Assembly: GCA_963763485.1 (NCBI GenBank)
Contig: CAVXOW010000009.1
Span: forward strand, 372,001-436,000
Length of the DNA stretch: 64,000 nucleotides
Source: CAWCKS01 sp963763485
GTDB taxonomy: Bacteria; Pseudomonadota; Alphaproteobacteria; Rhizobiales; Xanthobacteraceae
Reading direction: 5' to 3'
Below are positions 53,283 to 61,923 of this stretch, in pieces. Position numbers and translations under genes: made by a program. Under the pieces are notes generated by a model that saw nothing but the letters and a program-made list of their open reading frames with translations, was not told where the DNA came from and searched no databases. Each line of letters begins with the position of its first letter. Position 1 is the stretch's first letter.

Positions 53283-53317
53283 AATCGAAAAAGTCGCGCC
53301 CTCGGGGGAGCGCGGCG

Positions 53318-53656
53318 TCACGACGCTTCGTCGTTGACGCCGCGCCAGCGCGCGTAGCGCCAGGGCATATACCAGCGCGCCGACGGCGACAGCGTCGCCG
53401 GCACATTGTCGATACCCGACGTGCCAAACGGCTGACAGCGTAACAGCCGCGCCAGCGTCATCCAGCCGCCGGCCCACAGGCCGTGCCGCTCAAGTGCTTC
53501 ATCGGCGTAAGCCGAGCACGTCGGCAGGTGGCGGCAGTGGAACCCGATCCACGGCGACAGCGTGTACCGATAAATCGCGACCAGCCCACGGCCTGCGTTC
53601 CGCGGCAAACGCCGCGCGGCATCGGTACAATGCGGGCAGGTCATGGCGAGCTTCAT
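53318..53656 (-). CDS. yidD: Membrane protein insertion efficiency factor YidD
   Basis: A 112-residue protein with the YidD core: GLVAIYRYTLSPWIGFHCRHLPTCSAYADEALERHGLWAGGWMTLARLLRCQPFG, including the invariant cysteine cluster (FHCRHLPTCS, LLRCQPFG) and an amphipathic N-terminal helix. YidD lies at the inner membrane and helps YidC-dependent insertion. It is usually near rpmH/rnpA/yidC, but here it is apart from them, as in some Bradyrhizobium-like genomes. ATG 53656 was kept; the C-terminal tail is longer than in E. coli. Confidence 0.93.
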   Translation of the reverse strand: MKLAMTCPHCTDAARRLPRNAGRGLVAIYRYTLSPWIGFHCRHLPTCSAYADEALERHGLWAGGWMTLARLLRCQPFGTSGIDNVPATLSPSARWYMPWRYARWRGVNDEAS

Positions 53657-53897
53657 GGGTCTTGTCGCGATGTATAGCGCAGCCCGTCGCAGTTCCAGTC
53701 ACGGAACCGGCTCGCACCAGCAATCGTGCAACACATCACTGATTTAACGCATGAAACCGCGGTTTCTTGTTGCGCCGCACTAGACGGGCTCGACGATATC
53801 GGTAAATATTTCTGAAACGTGGATGACGGCGCAATGACGCCATGTTGAGAGTCCACGTGGGGTTTGAAAGGGCATCAGGGCAGGGAAGGTCGACATT

Positions 53898-54794
53898 TTG
53901 CTGGGCAGAAGCTCGCTGACTTGGATCGGGCCGAAGTGGCGCTGTGCTGCGCTTTCGCTCGCCGTTCTCACGCTCTCGGTTGTTCAGGCCGGGCGACCGG
54001 TGCAGGCAAGTTCCTCGCTCGAAGAGCGCAAGCTGCCGATGCATTTCGTCTGGCACGATGCTCCGCCGCTCGATTGCGATGCCAGGTGTCGCGGCTGGGT
54101 CTCCGCGGTTGGCATCATCGATTCCGATAGCGTGAAACTGTTCAACGATCTTGCCGCCAGCCACGACATGCAGGGCGTCACAGTGGTTCTGGACTCCGGC
54201 GGTGGCTCGGTGCTCGACGCCATCGCGCTCGGCCAGCGCTGGCGCGCGCTGCAGATGTCGACCGCGGTCGGCACCGTCGTCGATATGCCGGCCGGCACCG
54301 GCAAGCCGCCGCACACTGCGATCGTGCCGAATGCCTATTGCGAGTCGATGTGCGTGTTCCTGCTGCTTGCGGGCGTGCATCGCTACGTGCCACCAGAAGC
54401 GCGGGTCCGCGTGCATCAGATCTGGATGGGCGATCGCGCCGACGACGCCAAGGGCGCAAACTACAGCGCCGAGGACGTCATGATTATCGAGCGCGACGTC
54501 GGCCGGCTTGCTCACTACACGTTCGATATGGGCGGCAGCGGCGAGTTGCTTGGCATCGCGCTCAGCGTTCCGCCGTGGGAGTTGCTTCGGCAATTGTCCG
54601 GCGATGAACTGCGCCGCACCAATCTCGCGACCACCGATCTGATCGCGGATGTCCTGCCGTGGACGCAACCCCAGCTCCCGGCCGTCGCGCTTTCGAAGAC
54701 GATTCAGGATCGCGTCGGCGCGGAGACCACCCGCACGGCCGAGATGAAGATCCCGACCGGCGGCGCCTCGCTCAGCGGCGACGCCAAGCAATAG
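53898..54794 (+). CDS. COG3904-type periplasmic ClpP/crotonase-fold protein
   Basis: A 298-residue exported protein with a signal peptide (LSLAVLTLSVVQAGRPVQA). The fold resembles ClpP-type serine peptidases: GVTVVLDSGGGSVLDAIALGQ (oxyanion strand), the nucleophile Ser150 in ESMCVFLLLAGV and a candidate histidine in RVHQIWMG (His173). The family of predicted periplasmic proteins has no proven substrate. Start at TTG 53898 gives a normal signal peptide. It is divergent from yidD over 241 bases (53657-53897), where no other gene is visible. Confidence 0.75.
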   Translation: MLGRSSLTWIGPKWRCAALSLAVLTLSVVQAGRPVQASSSLEERKLPMHFVWHDAPPLDCDARCRGWVSAVGIIDSDSVKLFNDLAASHDMQGVTVVLDSGGGSVLDAIALGQRWRALQMSTAVGTVVDMPAGTGKPPHTAIVPNAYCESMCVFLLLAGVHRYVPPEARVRVHQIWMGDRADDAKGANYSAEDVMIIERDVGRLAHYTFDMGGSGELLGIALSVPPWELLRQLSGDELRRTNLATTDLIADVLPWTQPQLPAVALSKTIQDRVGAETTRTAEMKIPTGGASLSGDAKQ

Positions 54795-54819
54795 TAGCGA
54801 CAGGGCCGGTATAGTCTGA

Positions 54820-55278
54820 TCAGGCGGGCGCAGCAGCGCTGCCTTCGCGTCGCTTCGCTTCGATCTTGCCGATCGCGTCGACCACCGCATCGAAGGTCAG
54901 CATCGTCGAGGCGTGGCGGGCCTTGTAGTCGCGCACCGGCTCGAGCACGGCGATGTCCGCCCACTTGCCCTCCGGCGGCTTGCCGTTCTCCTTCAGCATC
55001 TTGCGAACGGTTTCACGCAACTCGCGGAGTTCCGTTGCATTCGAGCCGACGACATGGCGCGCCATGATCGAGGAGGAGGCCTGTCCCAGTGCGCAGGCCT
55101 TCACATCATGGGCGAAGTCGGCGATCACGGGGCCATCCATTTTGAGGTCGACCGTGACCGTCGAACCGCACAGTTTGGAGTGCGCGGTCGCGCTTGAATC
55201 CGGATCAGCGAGCCGGCCCAGCCGCGGGATGTTGCCGGCGAGTTCGATGATCCGCTTGTTATAGATGTCGTTGATCAT
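54820..55278 (-). CDS. Iron-sulfur cluster assembly scaffold protein (NifU/IscU-like)
   Basis: A 152-residue NifU-N type scaffold. Opening is INDIYNKRIIELAGNIPRLGRL; two of the three cluster cysteines are present, Cys37 in SKLCGSTVTVD and Cys62 in VKACALGQASSS. The third position, normally a Cys close to the C-terminus, reads KARHASTMLTFDAV, with Ala-Ser instead. This variant is common in Alphaproteobacteria in my recollection. It would assemble or carry a cluster in a SUF-like pathway. It is divergent from folE across 244 bases. Confidence 0.88.
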   Translation of the reverse strand: MINDIYNKRIIELAGNIPRLGRLADPDSSATAHSKLCGSTVTVDLKMDGPVIADFAHDVKACALGQASSSIMARHVVGSNATELRELRETVRKMLKENGKPPEGKWADIAVLEPVRDYKARHASTMLTFDAVVDAIGKIEAKRREGSAAAPA

Positions 55279-55522
55279 GGCGTGCGCATGCCACCCGTGT
55301 GAGCCCGCATTTGGCGCGAGGGAGTTCCTGCACTATATAGGATAGGCGCTTTCGGAAGCCATAATCATCAGACCTCTGCCGGCGCGGAATTTACCAGCAA
55401 GTTCAGGCGGTTGACAGCGTCTGAACGAGACCTTTGCGGCGTCCGGCGGACGAAAGAGTCGCTGCGATTGACCGGTGACACCTCCGGCTCCCAAGCGGGC
55501 CGGTCGAACGGAGAAGTCGTTA

Positions 55523-56197
55523 ATGGACGCAGTGATTAAGCCCCTGAGGGGCGCATCGTCATCCGAGAAGCCACCCGAGAAGAACGCCGGTTCTCCCGAC
55601 GATCCTCACGATCCGGGCGCGCCGCGTCCGTCGCGGGCGGAAGCTGAAGCAGCGGTCAAGACGCTGCTCGCCTATATCGGCGAGAATTCCGCGCGCGAAG
55701 GTCTCGTCGATACGCCGCGCCGCTTTGTCGAGGCCTGGGATGAGTTGTTCCAGGGCTACCATCAGTCTCCGGCCGACGTGCTGAACCGCACCTTTGGCGA
55801 GACCGCGGGCTATGACGACTTCGTGCTGGTGCGCGATATCCCCTTCACGTCACATTGCGAGCACCACGTGATGCCGTTCTACGGTGTCGCCCACGTCGCC
55901 TATCTGCCGGTCGGTCGCGTTGTCGGATTGTCGAAGCTTGCGCGGCTGGTCGACATCTTCGCTCGCCGGCTGCAGACCCAGGAGCATCTCACGGCCCAGA
56001 TCGCCGATGCGATCGAGGAGGTGCTGCAGCCCCGTGGCGTTGCCGTGCTGGTCGAGGCCGAACATACCTGCATGTCGGTGCGCGGCATCGGCAAGGACGG
56101 TGCGTTCACGCTGACCACGCGTTTCACGGGCGTGTTCCACGAGCACAAGCACGAGCAGGAGCGTTTCCTGTCCATGGTGCGCGGGTCACGCCGGTAG
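55523..56197 (+). CDS. folE: GTP cyclohydrolase I
   Basis: A 224-residue enzyme that converts GTP to dihydroneopterin triphosphate for folate and queuosine precursors. The zinc site is in FTSHCEHHVMPFYG and the second cysteine in EHTCMSVRGI; other marks are VGLSKLARLVDIFARRLQTQEHL and TTRFTGVF. An unusual 35-residue disordered N-terminal tail rich in P, S and E precedes the core (RAEAEAAVKTLLAYIGE). ATG 55523 was chosen over an open frame from 55475 because of the GGAGAAG ribosome binding site. hisI follows, with a dispersed repeat in between. Confidence 0.95.
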   Translation: MDAVIKPLRGASSSEKPPEKNAGSPDDPHDPGAPRPSRAEAEAAVKTLLAYIGENSAREGLVDTPRRFVEAWDELFQGYHQSPADVLNRTFGETAGYDDFVLVRDIPFTSHCEHHVMPFYGVAHVAYLPVGRVVGLSKLARLVDIFARRLQTQEHLTAQIADAIEEVLQPRGVAVLVEAEHTCMSVRGIGKDGAFTLTTRFTGVFHEHKHEQERFLSMVRGSRR

Positions 56198-56262
56198 GCA
56201 TCGGCGTCGCGTGCGCGATTCCTGAGCCTGATGAGTTGAGTGCGAGTCGTATTGCTTTCTTC

Positions 56263-56381
56263 CGCTCGTCCCCGCGGACGCGGGGACCCAGTTTTTGCCA
56301 AGCAGACAGAGGCTCGTCTTCGCGGCCCTGGATTCTATGGCGAAGCAATTGCTTCGCCAGACTTTCGCGGGAATGAGCGGA
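56263..56381. repeat. Intergenic palindromic repeat (GTCCCCGC...GCGGGGAC family)
   Basis: GTCCCCGC (56268-56275) pairs with GCGGGGAC (56280-56287), and a second pairing AAGCAATTGCTTCGCC and CGCGGGAATGAGCGG lies to the right. Similar elements are widespread in Bradyrhizobium-like genomes. It fills most of the folE-hisI gap and ends 36 bases before the hisI start. Confidence 0.65.
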
Positions 56382-56417
56382 ACTAAATCATCATGCTCTA
56401 GTCGCACGAGGTTTTCC

Positions 56418-56858
56418 GTGTCCGGTCCATCTCAACCCACTGCTTCAACGGACGTCGAAGAGAATCTGACGCTGCAGCCGAAATTCGATTCGGCGGGGCT
56501 GGTGACGTGCGTCACCACCGATGCGGCGACGGGCACATTGCTGATGGTCGCGCACATGAACCGGGAAGCGCTGTCACGCACCATCGCGACCGGCGACGTC
56601 TGGTATTTCAGCCGCTCGCGCAACGCGCTGTGGCGCAAAGGCGAGACCTCGGGTCAGGTCCAGCGCGTGGTCGAGATGCGGGTCGACTGTGACCAGGACG
56701 CAGTCTGGCTGCGGGTCGAGCAGCAGGGCGCTGCCTGCCACACCGGGCGGTACAGCTGCTTCTATCGCCGGATCGTTCCGGGCAAGGACGGCGCGCTTGA
56801 ACTGGTCGACGGCGAGAAGCTGTTCGACCCCGCCAAGGTCTATGGCGCAAAGCCCTGA
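56418..56858 (+). CDS. hisI: Phosphoribosyl-AMP cyclohydrolase
   Basis: A 146-residue enzyme of histidine synthesis that opens the adenine ring of phosphoribosyl-AMP. Marks are KFDSAGLVTCVTTDAATGTLLMVAHMNREAL, TGDVWYFSRSRNALWRKGETSGQVQRV, the metal site MRVDCDQDAVWLRVEQQGAACHTGRYSCFYR with two cysteines. GTG 56418 follows ACGAGGTTTT. It lacks a HisE fusion, as in other Rhizobiales. The gene is placed after folE and before a lytic transglycosylase. Confidence 0.95.
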   Translation: MSGPSQPTASTDVEENLTLQPKFDSAGLVTCVTTDAATGTLLMVAHMNREALSRTIATGDVWYFSRSRNALWRKGETSGQVQRVVEMRVDCDQDAVWLRVEQQGAACHTGRYSCFYRRIVPGKDGALELVDGEKLFDPAKVYGAKP

Positions 56859-56983
56859 TACCTGAGCGGCACATCTTAAGAGTGCGTTAACCATAATTGC
56901 GGCAGGTTGCCCATGCGGGAACAGGATTTCCCGCAATCGACTGCTCGCGCCGCGGTTGAGCGCGGCGCTTTTTTGGTCCCGCG

Positions 56984-58045
56984 ATGTCCGTCGACCCAAC
57001 GTCTGTGACTGCGGTTCCAGGGCTCGATCCCACGCGAGCCCGGATCGCCGGTGCGATCAAGCAGGCGTCGGACACGACCGGCGCCAGCTTCGAATATCTC
57101 GTGGCCGCAGCGAAGATCGAGTCCAACCTGCAGCCGACCGCGAGCGCCTCGACCTCGTCGGCGCGCGGCCTCTATCAGTTCATCGAGCAGACCTGGCTCG
57201 GCACGGTGAAGCAGGCCGGTGCATCGTTCGGTTACGGTCAGTATGCCGACGCCATCACCCAGCAGCCGTCGGGCACCTACACCGTCAGCGACCCCGCGCT
57301 CCACCAGCAGATCCTGAAGCTGCGCGATGATCCGGCGGCGAACGCGGCGATGGCCGGGGTGCTGACGCAGTCAAACAGCTTCCGGCTGGTCGGCGCCATC
57401 GGCCGGCGGCCGACCGATAGCGAGCTTTACATCGCGCACTTCCTCGGCGTTGGCGGCGCCGCAAAACTCATCAGCAGCAATGAGAGCAATCCGCAGGTCA
57501 ACGCCGCGCAAATGTTCCCGCAGGCGGCGGCCGCCAACCGGTCGATTTTCTACGACAAGAGCGGCGACGCCCGCAGCGTCGGCGGTGTCTATGCCGAGCT
57601 GACGCGGCGCTACCAGGCTGCCGCGAGTTCGAAGACAGCGCAGACTGCAATCGCGTTCGCCGGCGGCACTCCGGCGGCGCCCGCTCCGACTATGACGGTT
57701 GCGAGCACCTCGCCGGACCAGGGCTTCGCAGCATTCCCGCAGCCGTCCGCTTCACAGCTGTTCAATGCGTCGTCGACCGCAGTGACGTCGCCCCAGCAAA
57801 TCGCGCCGCCTCAGCAAGTCGCTGCCGTCAGCAATGACCGGCCGATGTTCCGCTCGCTGTTCCAGGTGGGTGATCGCGCCGAGCCGATCTCGCCGACCGT
57901 GCGTGAGCTCTGGGCCACTGGCCGGGGTCAGGTGCAAGGCCAGCTTCAGGCATCCAACCCGGTCAATCTCGCGCCCGATATCAAGCTGAAGACGCCAACC
58001 CCGCTCGACCTGTTCAGCGACCCCGATGGCACCTTCGCCAGCTGA
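56984..58045 (+). CDS. Lytic transglycosylase-like protein
   Basis: A 353-residue protein without a typical signal peptide. The N-terminal domain is SLT-like: AAAKIESNLQP (catalytic Glu46), ARGLYQFIEQTWLGTV and TDSELYIAHFLGVGGAAKLI, resembling phage-tail or rod-type lysozyme-like muramidases. It is followed by a disordered proline/glutamine-rich region and a short C-terminal segment (VRELWATGRG). It should cleave peptidoglycan glycan strands. The absence of an obvious export signal is odd and may mean export by the flagellar or another type III route. Start at ATG 56984 follows a GCGATG context. Confidence 0.78.
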   Translation: MSVDPTSVTAVPGLDPTRARIAGAIKQASDTTGASFEYLVAAAKIESNLQPTASASTSSARGLYQFIEQTWLGTVKQAGASFGYGQYADAITQQPSGTYTVSDPALHQQILKLRDDPAANAAMAGVLTQSNSFRLVGAIGRRPTDSELYIAHFLGVGGAAKLISSNESNPQVNAAQMFPQAAAANRSIFYDKSGDARSVGGVYAELTRRYQAAASSKTAQTAIAFAGGTPAAPAPTMTVASTSPDQGFAAFPQPSASQLFNASSTAVTSPQQIAPPQQVAAVSNDRPMFRSLFQVGDRAEPISPTVRELWATGRGQVQGQLQASNPVNLAPDIKLKTPTPLDLFSDPDGTFAS

Positions 58046-58162
58046 CCGGCCGCCGCCGCCTTAATCAAACGTCAACAATTCCAAATATTTATGGTGAACG
58101 CTTTGTTAAGTGTCATCTGCTAGGCTGCTTTGTGTCGAAAAGTTGCGTCTAGTTGGATGCCC

Positions 58163-59338
58163 ATGATTGTCAGGCATTTCTTGAGTTGGGTTCGTACCGC
58201 CTCGGCGGGCGAACGTGCCGAAGCGACCCGCGCGTTGGCGCGGGCCCTGCTGATTTCCGATCTCTCCGATGATGATCGCGGCGCCGCCGAGGGGGCGCTG
58301 CTGATGATGCTGGACGACGGTTCGCCGCTGGTTCGCCAGGCGATGGCCGAGGTGTTCGCCAGCAGTGCCGATGCGCCGCCGGAAATCGTGCGCGCTCTGG
58401 CCGGCGACCAATTCGCGGTCGCTGCTCCCTTGCTCGAGCAGTCGCCCATGCTGATGGACGCTGACCTGGTCGACATTGTCGCGACCGGCCAGTCCGACGT
58501 GCAGTGCGCGATCGCGCGGCGACCAGGACTTGCCGCTCCCGTAAGTGCCGCGATCGCCGAGGTCGGCGCCGCGGCCGCCTGCCTCGAACTGATCGAGAAC
58601 CCCGACGCCGAGATCGTGGCCATGTCGCTCGACCGCATCGTCGAGCGTTTCGGTCATGTCGCCGTGATCCGCGAAGCGTTGCTCGCCAGCGACACGCTGC
58701 CGGCCTCGACGCGGCTCGCGCTGGTCGCGAAGCTTTCATCGGTGCTGGTCGGCTTCGTCGCGGGCCGGCGCTGGCTCAGCGAAGAGCGTGCCGCGCAGGT
58801 TGCCGACGAAGCCTGCGAACGCTCGACGATCAATATCGCCGCGACCAGCGAGGGCAGGGATCTCTCCCATCTCGTTGCGCACCTGCGTGCGAGCGGTGAA
58901 TTGACGCCAGGCTTGCTGTTGCGTTCGCTGTTGTCCGGGCGCGTTGAGCTGCTTCATGCCGCGCTCGTTGAACTGACCGGTCTACCCGAGAAACGAATTG
59001 CTGGCATCCTCACGCAACGCGCCGGCAGCGGGCTGAACGCGCTGCTGACCCGAGCCGGCTTCCCGGCCTCGATGCTCGCCGCGTTCCGCGCAGCACTCAA
59101 TGCGGTCCACGAGGTCGGCTTCGTCGGCACCTATGATGGCATGGCGCGGTTGCGCAGCCGCATGGTTGAGCGTGTGCTGACGTCATGTGCGCACGACGAA
59201 GCGGCATCCGAAGCGCTGCTGACGCTGCTGCGGCGTTATGCGACGGAATCGGCGCGTGAAGAAGCTCGTCGCTATTGCGACGAGCTGGTTGCCGAAGACC
59301 AGATCTCGACCATCGACGTCAGACCGATCGCAGCCTAG
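58163..59338 (+). CDS. DUF2336 family protein
   Basis: A 391-residue all-helical, HEAT-like protein of the alphaproteobacterial DUF2336 family. It begins MIVRHFLSWVRTASAGERAEATRALARALL, continues with repeated helix pairs (LLISDLSDDDRGAAEGALLMMLDDGSPLVRQAMAEVF and EIVRALAGDQFAVAAPLLEQSPMLMDADLVDIV), and ends in TYDGMARLRSRMVERVL. Homologues lie near flagellar or signalling genes and have no known activity. ATG 58163 is preferred; an ATG at 58157 would add two residues. It runs convergently to the Hpt gene with a hairpin between. Confidence 0.85.
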   Translation: MIVRHFLSWVRTASAGERAEATRALARALLISDLSDDDRGAAEGALLMMLDDGSPLVRQAMAEVFASSADAPPEIVRALAGDQFAVAAPLLEQSPMLMDADLVDIVATGQSDVQCAIARRPGLAAPVSAAIAEVGAAAACLELIENPDAEIVAMSLDRIVERFGHVAVIREALLASDTLPASTRLALVAKLSSVLVGFVAGRRWLSEERAAQVADEACERSTINIAATSEGRDLSHLVAHLRASGELTPGLLLRSLLSGRVELLHAALVELTGLPEKRIAGILTQRAGSGLNALLTRAGFPASMLAAFRAALNAVHEVGFVGTYDGMARLRSRMVERVLTSCAHDEAASEALLTLLRRYATESAREEARRYCDELVAEDQISTIDVRPIAA

Positions 59339-59364
59339 AAGTAGCAGTATCTAAATACCTATAG

Positions 59365-59380
59365 CCCGCGAAATCGCGGG
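59365..59380. terminator. Short hairpin between convergent DUF2336 and Hpt genes
   Basis: CCCGCG (59365-59370) pairs with CGCGGG (59375-59380) across loop AAAT. It is placed between the stops of two convergent genes, as a bidirectional terminator would be, but has no long T run. Confidence 0.45.
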
Positions 59381-59426
59381 GATAATGCTGCAGATACAAG
59401 AGCTAAGCGGGAGTCGGTAGGCGCGG

Positions 59427-60008
59427 CTATTCGGTAGGCGCGATGCTTGGCGCGAGAATCACCTCGAGATGCTCGGGCCGATCGCGGTTGACCGCGGTCA
59501 GGTAGGCATCGGCGACCCCGCGCAGCCGCTTGGACAGTTCTTCGGCCGTGCTCATCACACCCATCTTGTTGTGTTCGCGGACGATGGCGTGGATCGCGTT
59601 GACGTGGTGACCGATCAGATCGGCGGGCACGCTCTCGATGTTAGGCGAATGTTCCATGATGCGGCACAGGCTGTCAGCGGCCGCGGCGGCGATCGGGTAG
59701 CCGAAGGTCGCGGCATCGCCCTTGATGTCGTGAGCGGCGCGAAACAGTTCGCCCTTGGTCGCCGTATTGAAGCCCTGCTTGCGCACTGCCTCGAAGGCAG
59801 CGGCCAGTCGTTCGCATTCCTTCTGCATCCAGTCTCCGAACTGATCGGAGAGACCGCTCAAGGCCTGCTCGGCGCGCGACACCGGATCGTCGCGATCGTT
59901 CTCGGGGACCCGCTTCACCGCCGTGCGCAGCGGGTTCGGCTGAGTGATGATCTGATGGTCGTCGAAGGTATCGACCTGGAGCTTTTGCTGGGTTTTCTTG
60001 GGGGGCAT
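59427..60008 (-). CDS. Hpt domain protein
   Basis: A 193-residue cytoplasmic protein with a histidine phosphotransfer domain. The phosphorylated residue is predicted as His93 in LFRAAHDIKGDAATFGYP, a variant of the usual HxLKG. The N-terminal 40 residues are disordered, and a helical stretch (ALSGLSDQFGDWMQKECERLAAAF) precedes the bundle. It begins 17 bases downstream of a CheY-like gene on the same strand and probably exchanges phosphate with it. The cluster also contains DUF2336 nearby; no histidine kinase is in the unit. Confidence 0.88.
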   Translation of the reverse strand: MPPKKTQQKLQVDTFDDHQIITQPNPLRTAVKRVPENDRDDPVSRAEQALSGLSDQFGDWMQKECERLAAAFEAVRKQGFNTATKGELFRAAHDIKGDAATFGYPIAAAAADSLCRIMEHSPNIESVPADLIGHHVNAIHAIVREHNKMGVMSTAEELSKRLRGVADAYLTAVNRDRPEHLEVILAPSIAPTE

Positions 60009-60025
60009 TGCTGTGTTTGCCGGGC

Positions 60026-60571
60026 TCAGGTCAGCGAGCGCGCCTTGTCGAGCAGGGCCGGCTGCTGGATGACTTCGGCCTTGCCGTTGTTGCGGCGCTC
60101 CGGTCCGATATACGCGTTCGACAAGTTGCGGCGGCGGTCGGGGCCGAAATAGGTCTTGGTGCGGATGAACGGCCGCGGGCTGACCACGACATTGAGAATG
60201 CGCTGGTAAAGCGCCTTCGCCGAGATCGGCTTGGCGAGGAATTCGGTGACGCCGGCGTCGCGCGCGGTCATGACGCGGCGCTTGTCGCAATGGCCGGTCA
60301 GGAGAATGATCGGGACATAGGGGTTGCCGCTGCCGTTCGGCTGCCGGATCATCTGCGTCAATTCGATGCCGTCGAAGATCGGCATCGCCCAGTCGCAGAT
60401 CACGATGTCAGGCACGTAGTGGATGAACATTTCGAGCGCGGTCGCGCCGTCCTCGGCTTCGTTGACTTCGCGCGCGCCGAACGAATGCAGCAGCGTGCGC
60501 AGGATGCGCCGCATATGCGCATTGTCGTCGCAAATCAGGAATCGCAACTTGTTGAAGTCGATGCCAAACAT
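60026..60571 (-). CDS. CheY-like response regulator with C-terminal extension
   Basis: A 181-residue protein with one receiver domain: Asp15/Asp16 in FLICDDNAHM, phosphorylated Asp60 in IVICDWAMP, the conserved Thr in ILLTGHC and Lys in FLAKPIS. A 40-residue basic tail (RPFIRTKTYFGPDRRRNLSNAYIGPERR) follows in place of a DNA-binding domain. The repeated GPDRR/GPERR motif is typical of alphaproteobacterial regulators with this architecture. It is the first gene of a unit with the Hpt protein, and probably lies in a phosphorelay. Confidence 0.9.
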   Translation of the reverse strand: MFGIDFNKLRFLICDDNAHMRRILRTLLHSFGAREVNEAEDGATALEMFIHYVPDIVICDWAMPIFDGIELTQMIRQPNGSGNPYVPIILLTGHCDKRRVMTARDAGVTEFLAKPISAKALYQRILNVVVSPRPFIRTKTYFGPDRRRNLSNAYIGPERRNNGKAEVIQQPALLDKARSLT

Positions 60572-60664
60572 CGTCAGCCGCCAGCGGCGCTCGCTTTAAA
60601 CGCTCCGTTAACTATGCCGCCGGCACGTTAACAAAGCGTTGCCGAGTGCAGATCGGGCCCTGGC

Positions 60665-61444
60665 TCAGGCCCCGAACTGCTCGCGCAGGATCCGCTCTTC
60701 GAGGCTGTGGCCGGGGTCGAACAGCATTTTGATCGCGATCGATTTGTCCGAAACCACCTCGATCCTCCGGACGTCACGTACCTCGTAATGATCGGCAACG
60801 GCCGCGACCGGGCGCTTCTCGCTCTCCAGCACTTCGATGACGACGCGGGCGCCGTCCGGGAGCAGGGCGCCGCGCCAGCGCCGCGGCCGGAACGGGCTGA
60901 TCGGCGTCAACGCCAGCAGCGCCGCGTTGATCGGCAGGATCGGACCTCCGACCGAGAGATTGTAGGCGCTCGACCCGGCTGGCGTCGCAACCATGACGCC
61001 GTCGGCGACAAGTTCCGCGACGCGCTCGAGATCATCGACCAGGATACGCAGCCGCGCGGCCTGGTGGGTCTGGCGATAGACGTACACTTCATTGATGGCG
61101 TGGTGCAGGTGGTGGCCGCCATGGGTGCCAGTGGTGCGCATCAGCAGCGGGTGGATCACCGTGACCCGGGCCGCATCGAGCCGTTGTTTCAGGTTGCCCG
61201 GGTTATATTCATTCATCAGGAAACCGACGGTGCCGCGGTGCATGCCGTAGATCGGTTTGCCCGCGCGCATGTAGTGGTGCAGTGTCTGCAGCATCAGGCC
61301 GTCGCCGCCGAGCGCGACGATGGCGTCGGCATCATTAGCCGGATGGTTGCCGTAAGCCGTCGTCAGCGCCACCAGCGCTGCCTGAGCCTCGGCACCGGGA
61401 CTCGCTACGAAGGCAAGCCGCTCAAATCCGTTCTTTGCCATCAC
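60665..61444 (-). CDS. nadK: NAD kinase
   Basis: A 259-residue kinase that phosphorylates NAD to NADP. The GGDG nucleotide motif is at 46-49 (IVALGGDGLMLQTLH); the second conserved region is NEVYVYRQTHQAARLRILVDD followed by ADGVMVATPAGSSAYNLSVGGPILP. The fold matches the alphaproteobacterial PpnK subgroup. Translation starts at the ATG 61444 or the adjacent ATG 61441. A 15-bp tandem repeat lies just upstream (61458-61517). The enzyme is essential in most bacteria. Confidence 0.93.
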   Translation of the reverse strand: MMAKNGFERLAFVASPGAEAQAALVALTTAYGNHPANDADAIVALGGDGLMLQTLHHYMRAGKPIYGMHRGTVGFLMNEYNPGNLKQRLDAARVTVIHPLLMRTTGTHGGHHLHHAINEVYVYRQTHQAARLRILVDDLERVAELVADGVMVATPAGSSAYNLSVGGPILPINAALLALTPISPFRPRRWRGALLPDGARVVIEVLESEKRPVAAVADHYEVRDVRRIEVVSDKSIAIKMLFDPGHSLEERILREQFGA

Positions 61445-61457
61445 AGGCCTTCAAGGC

Positions 61458-61517
61458 TCGGGGACGAAAGGCATGGGGACGAAAGACTTGGGGGACGAAA
61501 GACTGGGGACGAAACAT
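61458..61517. repeat. 15-bp tandem repeat (GGGGACGAAAGxxxx)
   Basis: Four consecutive units of about 15 bases begin GGGGACGAAAG (61458, 61473, 61488 with one extra G, 61503), each ending in variable ACTT, GCAT or CATCC. It lies in the 123-base gap between the NAD kinase gene and cutA, probably within their divergent regulatory region. The repeat period equals five codons and gives FVPxx-like shadow peptides on the minus strand, so it may also be an unexpressed microsatellite. Confidence 0.75.
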
Positions 61518-61567
61518 CCGAAGATGTAGCGGGTTGGAGCAACTCTTTGAAGTGAAAGAGAAATGCC

Positions 61568-61882
61568 ATGGACCGCGCCGTGTTCGTCTATACGACCTTT
61601 CCCGGCCTTGTCGAGGCGGAAGAGGCGGCAAAGGTTATCGTCGGGCAAAGGCTGGCCGTCTGCGCCAACATCCTGCCCGGGATGGTCTCGCATGACCGGT
61701 GGCAGGGCAAAGTCGAGCGTGGCGAAGAGGTGGTGGCGCTGTTCAAGACCCGTGCCTCGCACATCGAACCCGTGCGCGCCGCCACACGCCTAGTGACGGC
61801 GATCTCGGTGATCCCGATCGAGAGCGTCAACCGCGACTATCTCAACTGGCTGATGGACGAAACAAGACCGGCGCCAACCTGA
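61568..61882 (+). CDS. cutA: Divalent-cation tolerance protein CutA
   Basis: A 104-residue trimer-forming protein of the CutA family, with a ferredoxin-like fold. Marks are VYTTFPGLVEAEEAAKVIVGQRLAVCANILPG and YLNWLMDETRP at the C-terminus; ALFKTRASH matches the LxxKT segment. It is linked to copper tolerance and signalling in other bacteria, with uncertain mechanism. ATG 61568 follows AAGTGAAAGAGAAATGCC. It is divergent from the NAD kinase gene over the tandem repeat. Confidence 0.93.
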   Translation: MDRAVFVYTTFPGLVEAEEAAKVIVGQRLAVCANILPGMVSHDRWQGKVERGEEVVALFKTRASHIEPVRAATRLVTAISVIPIESVNRDYLNWLMDETRPAPT

Positions 61883-61923
61883 GGTCGGCGCCGGCTGGTC
61901 AACTCGGGGCTGGGCCCAGAAGT

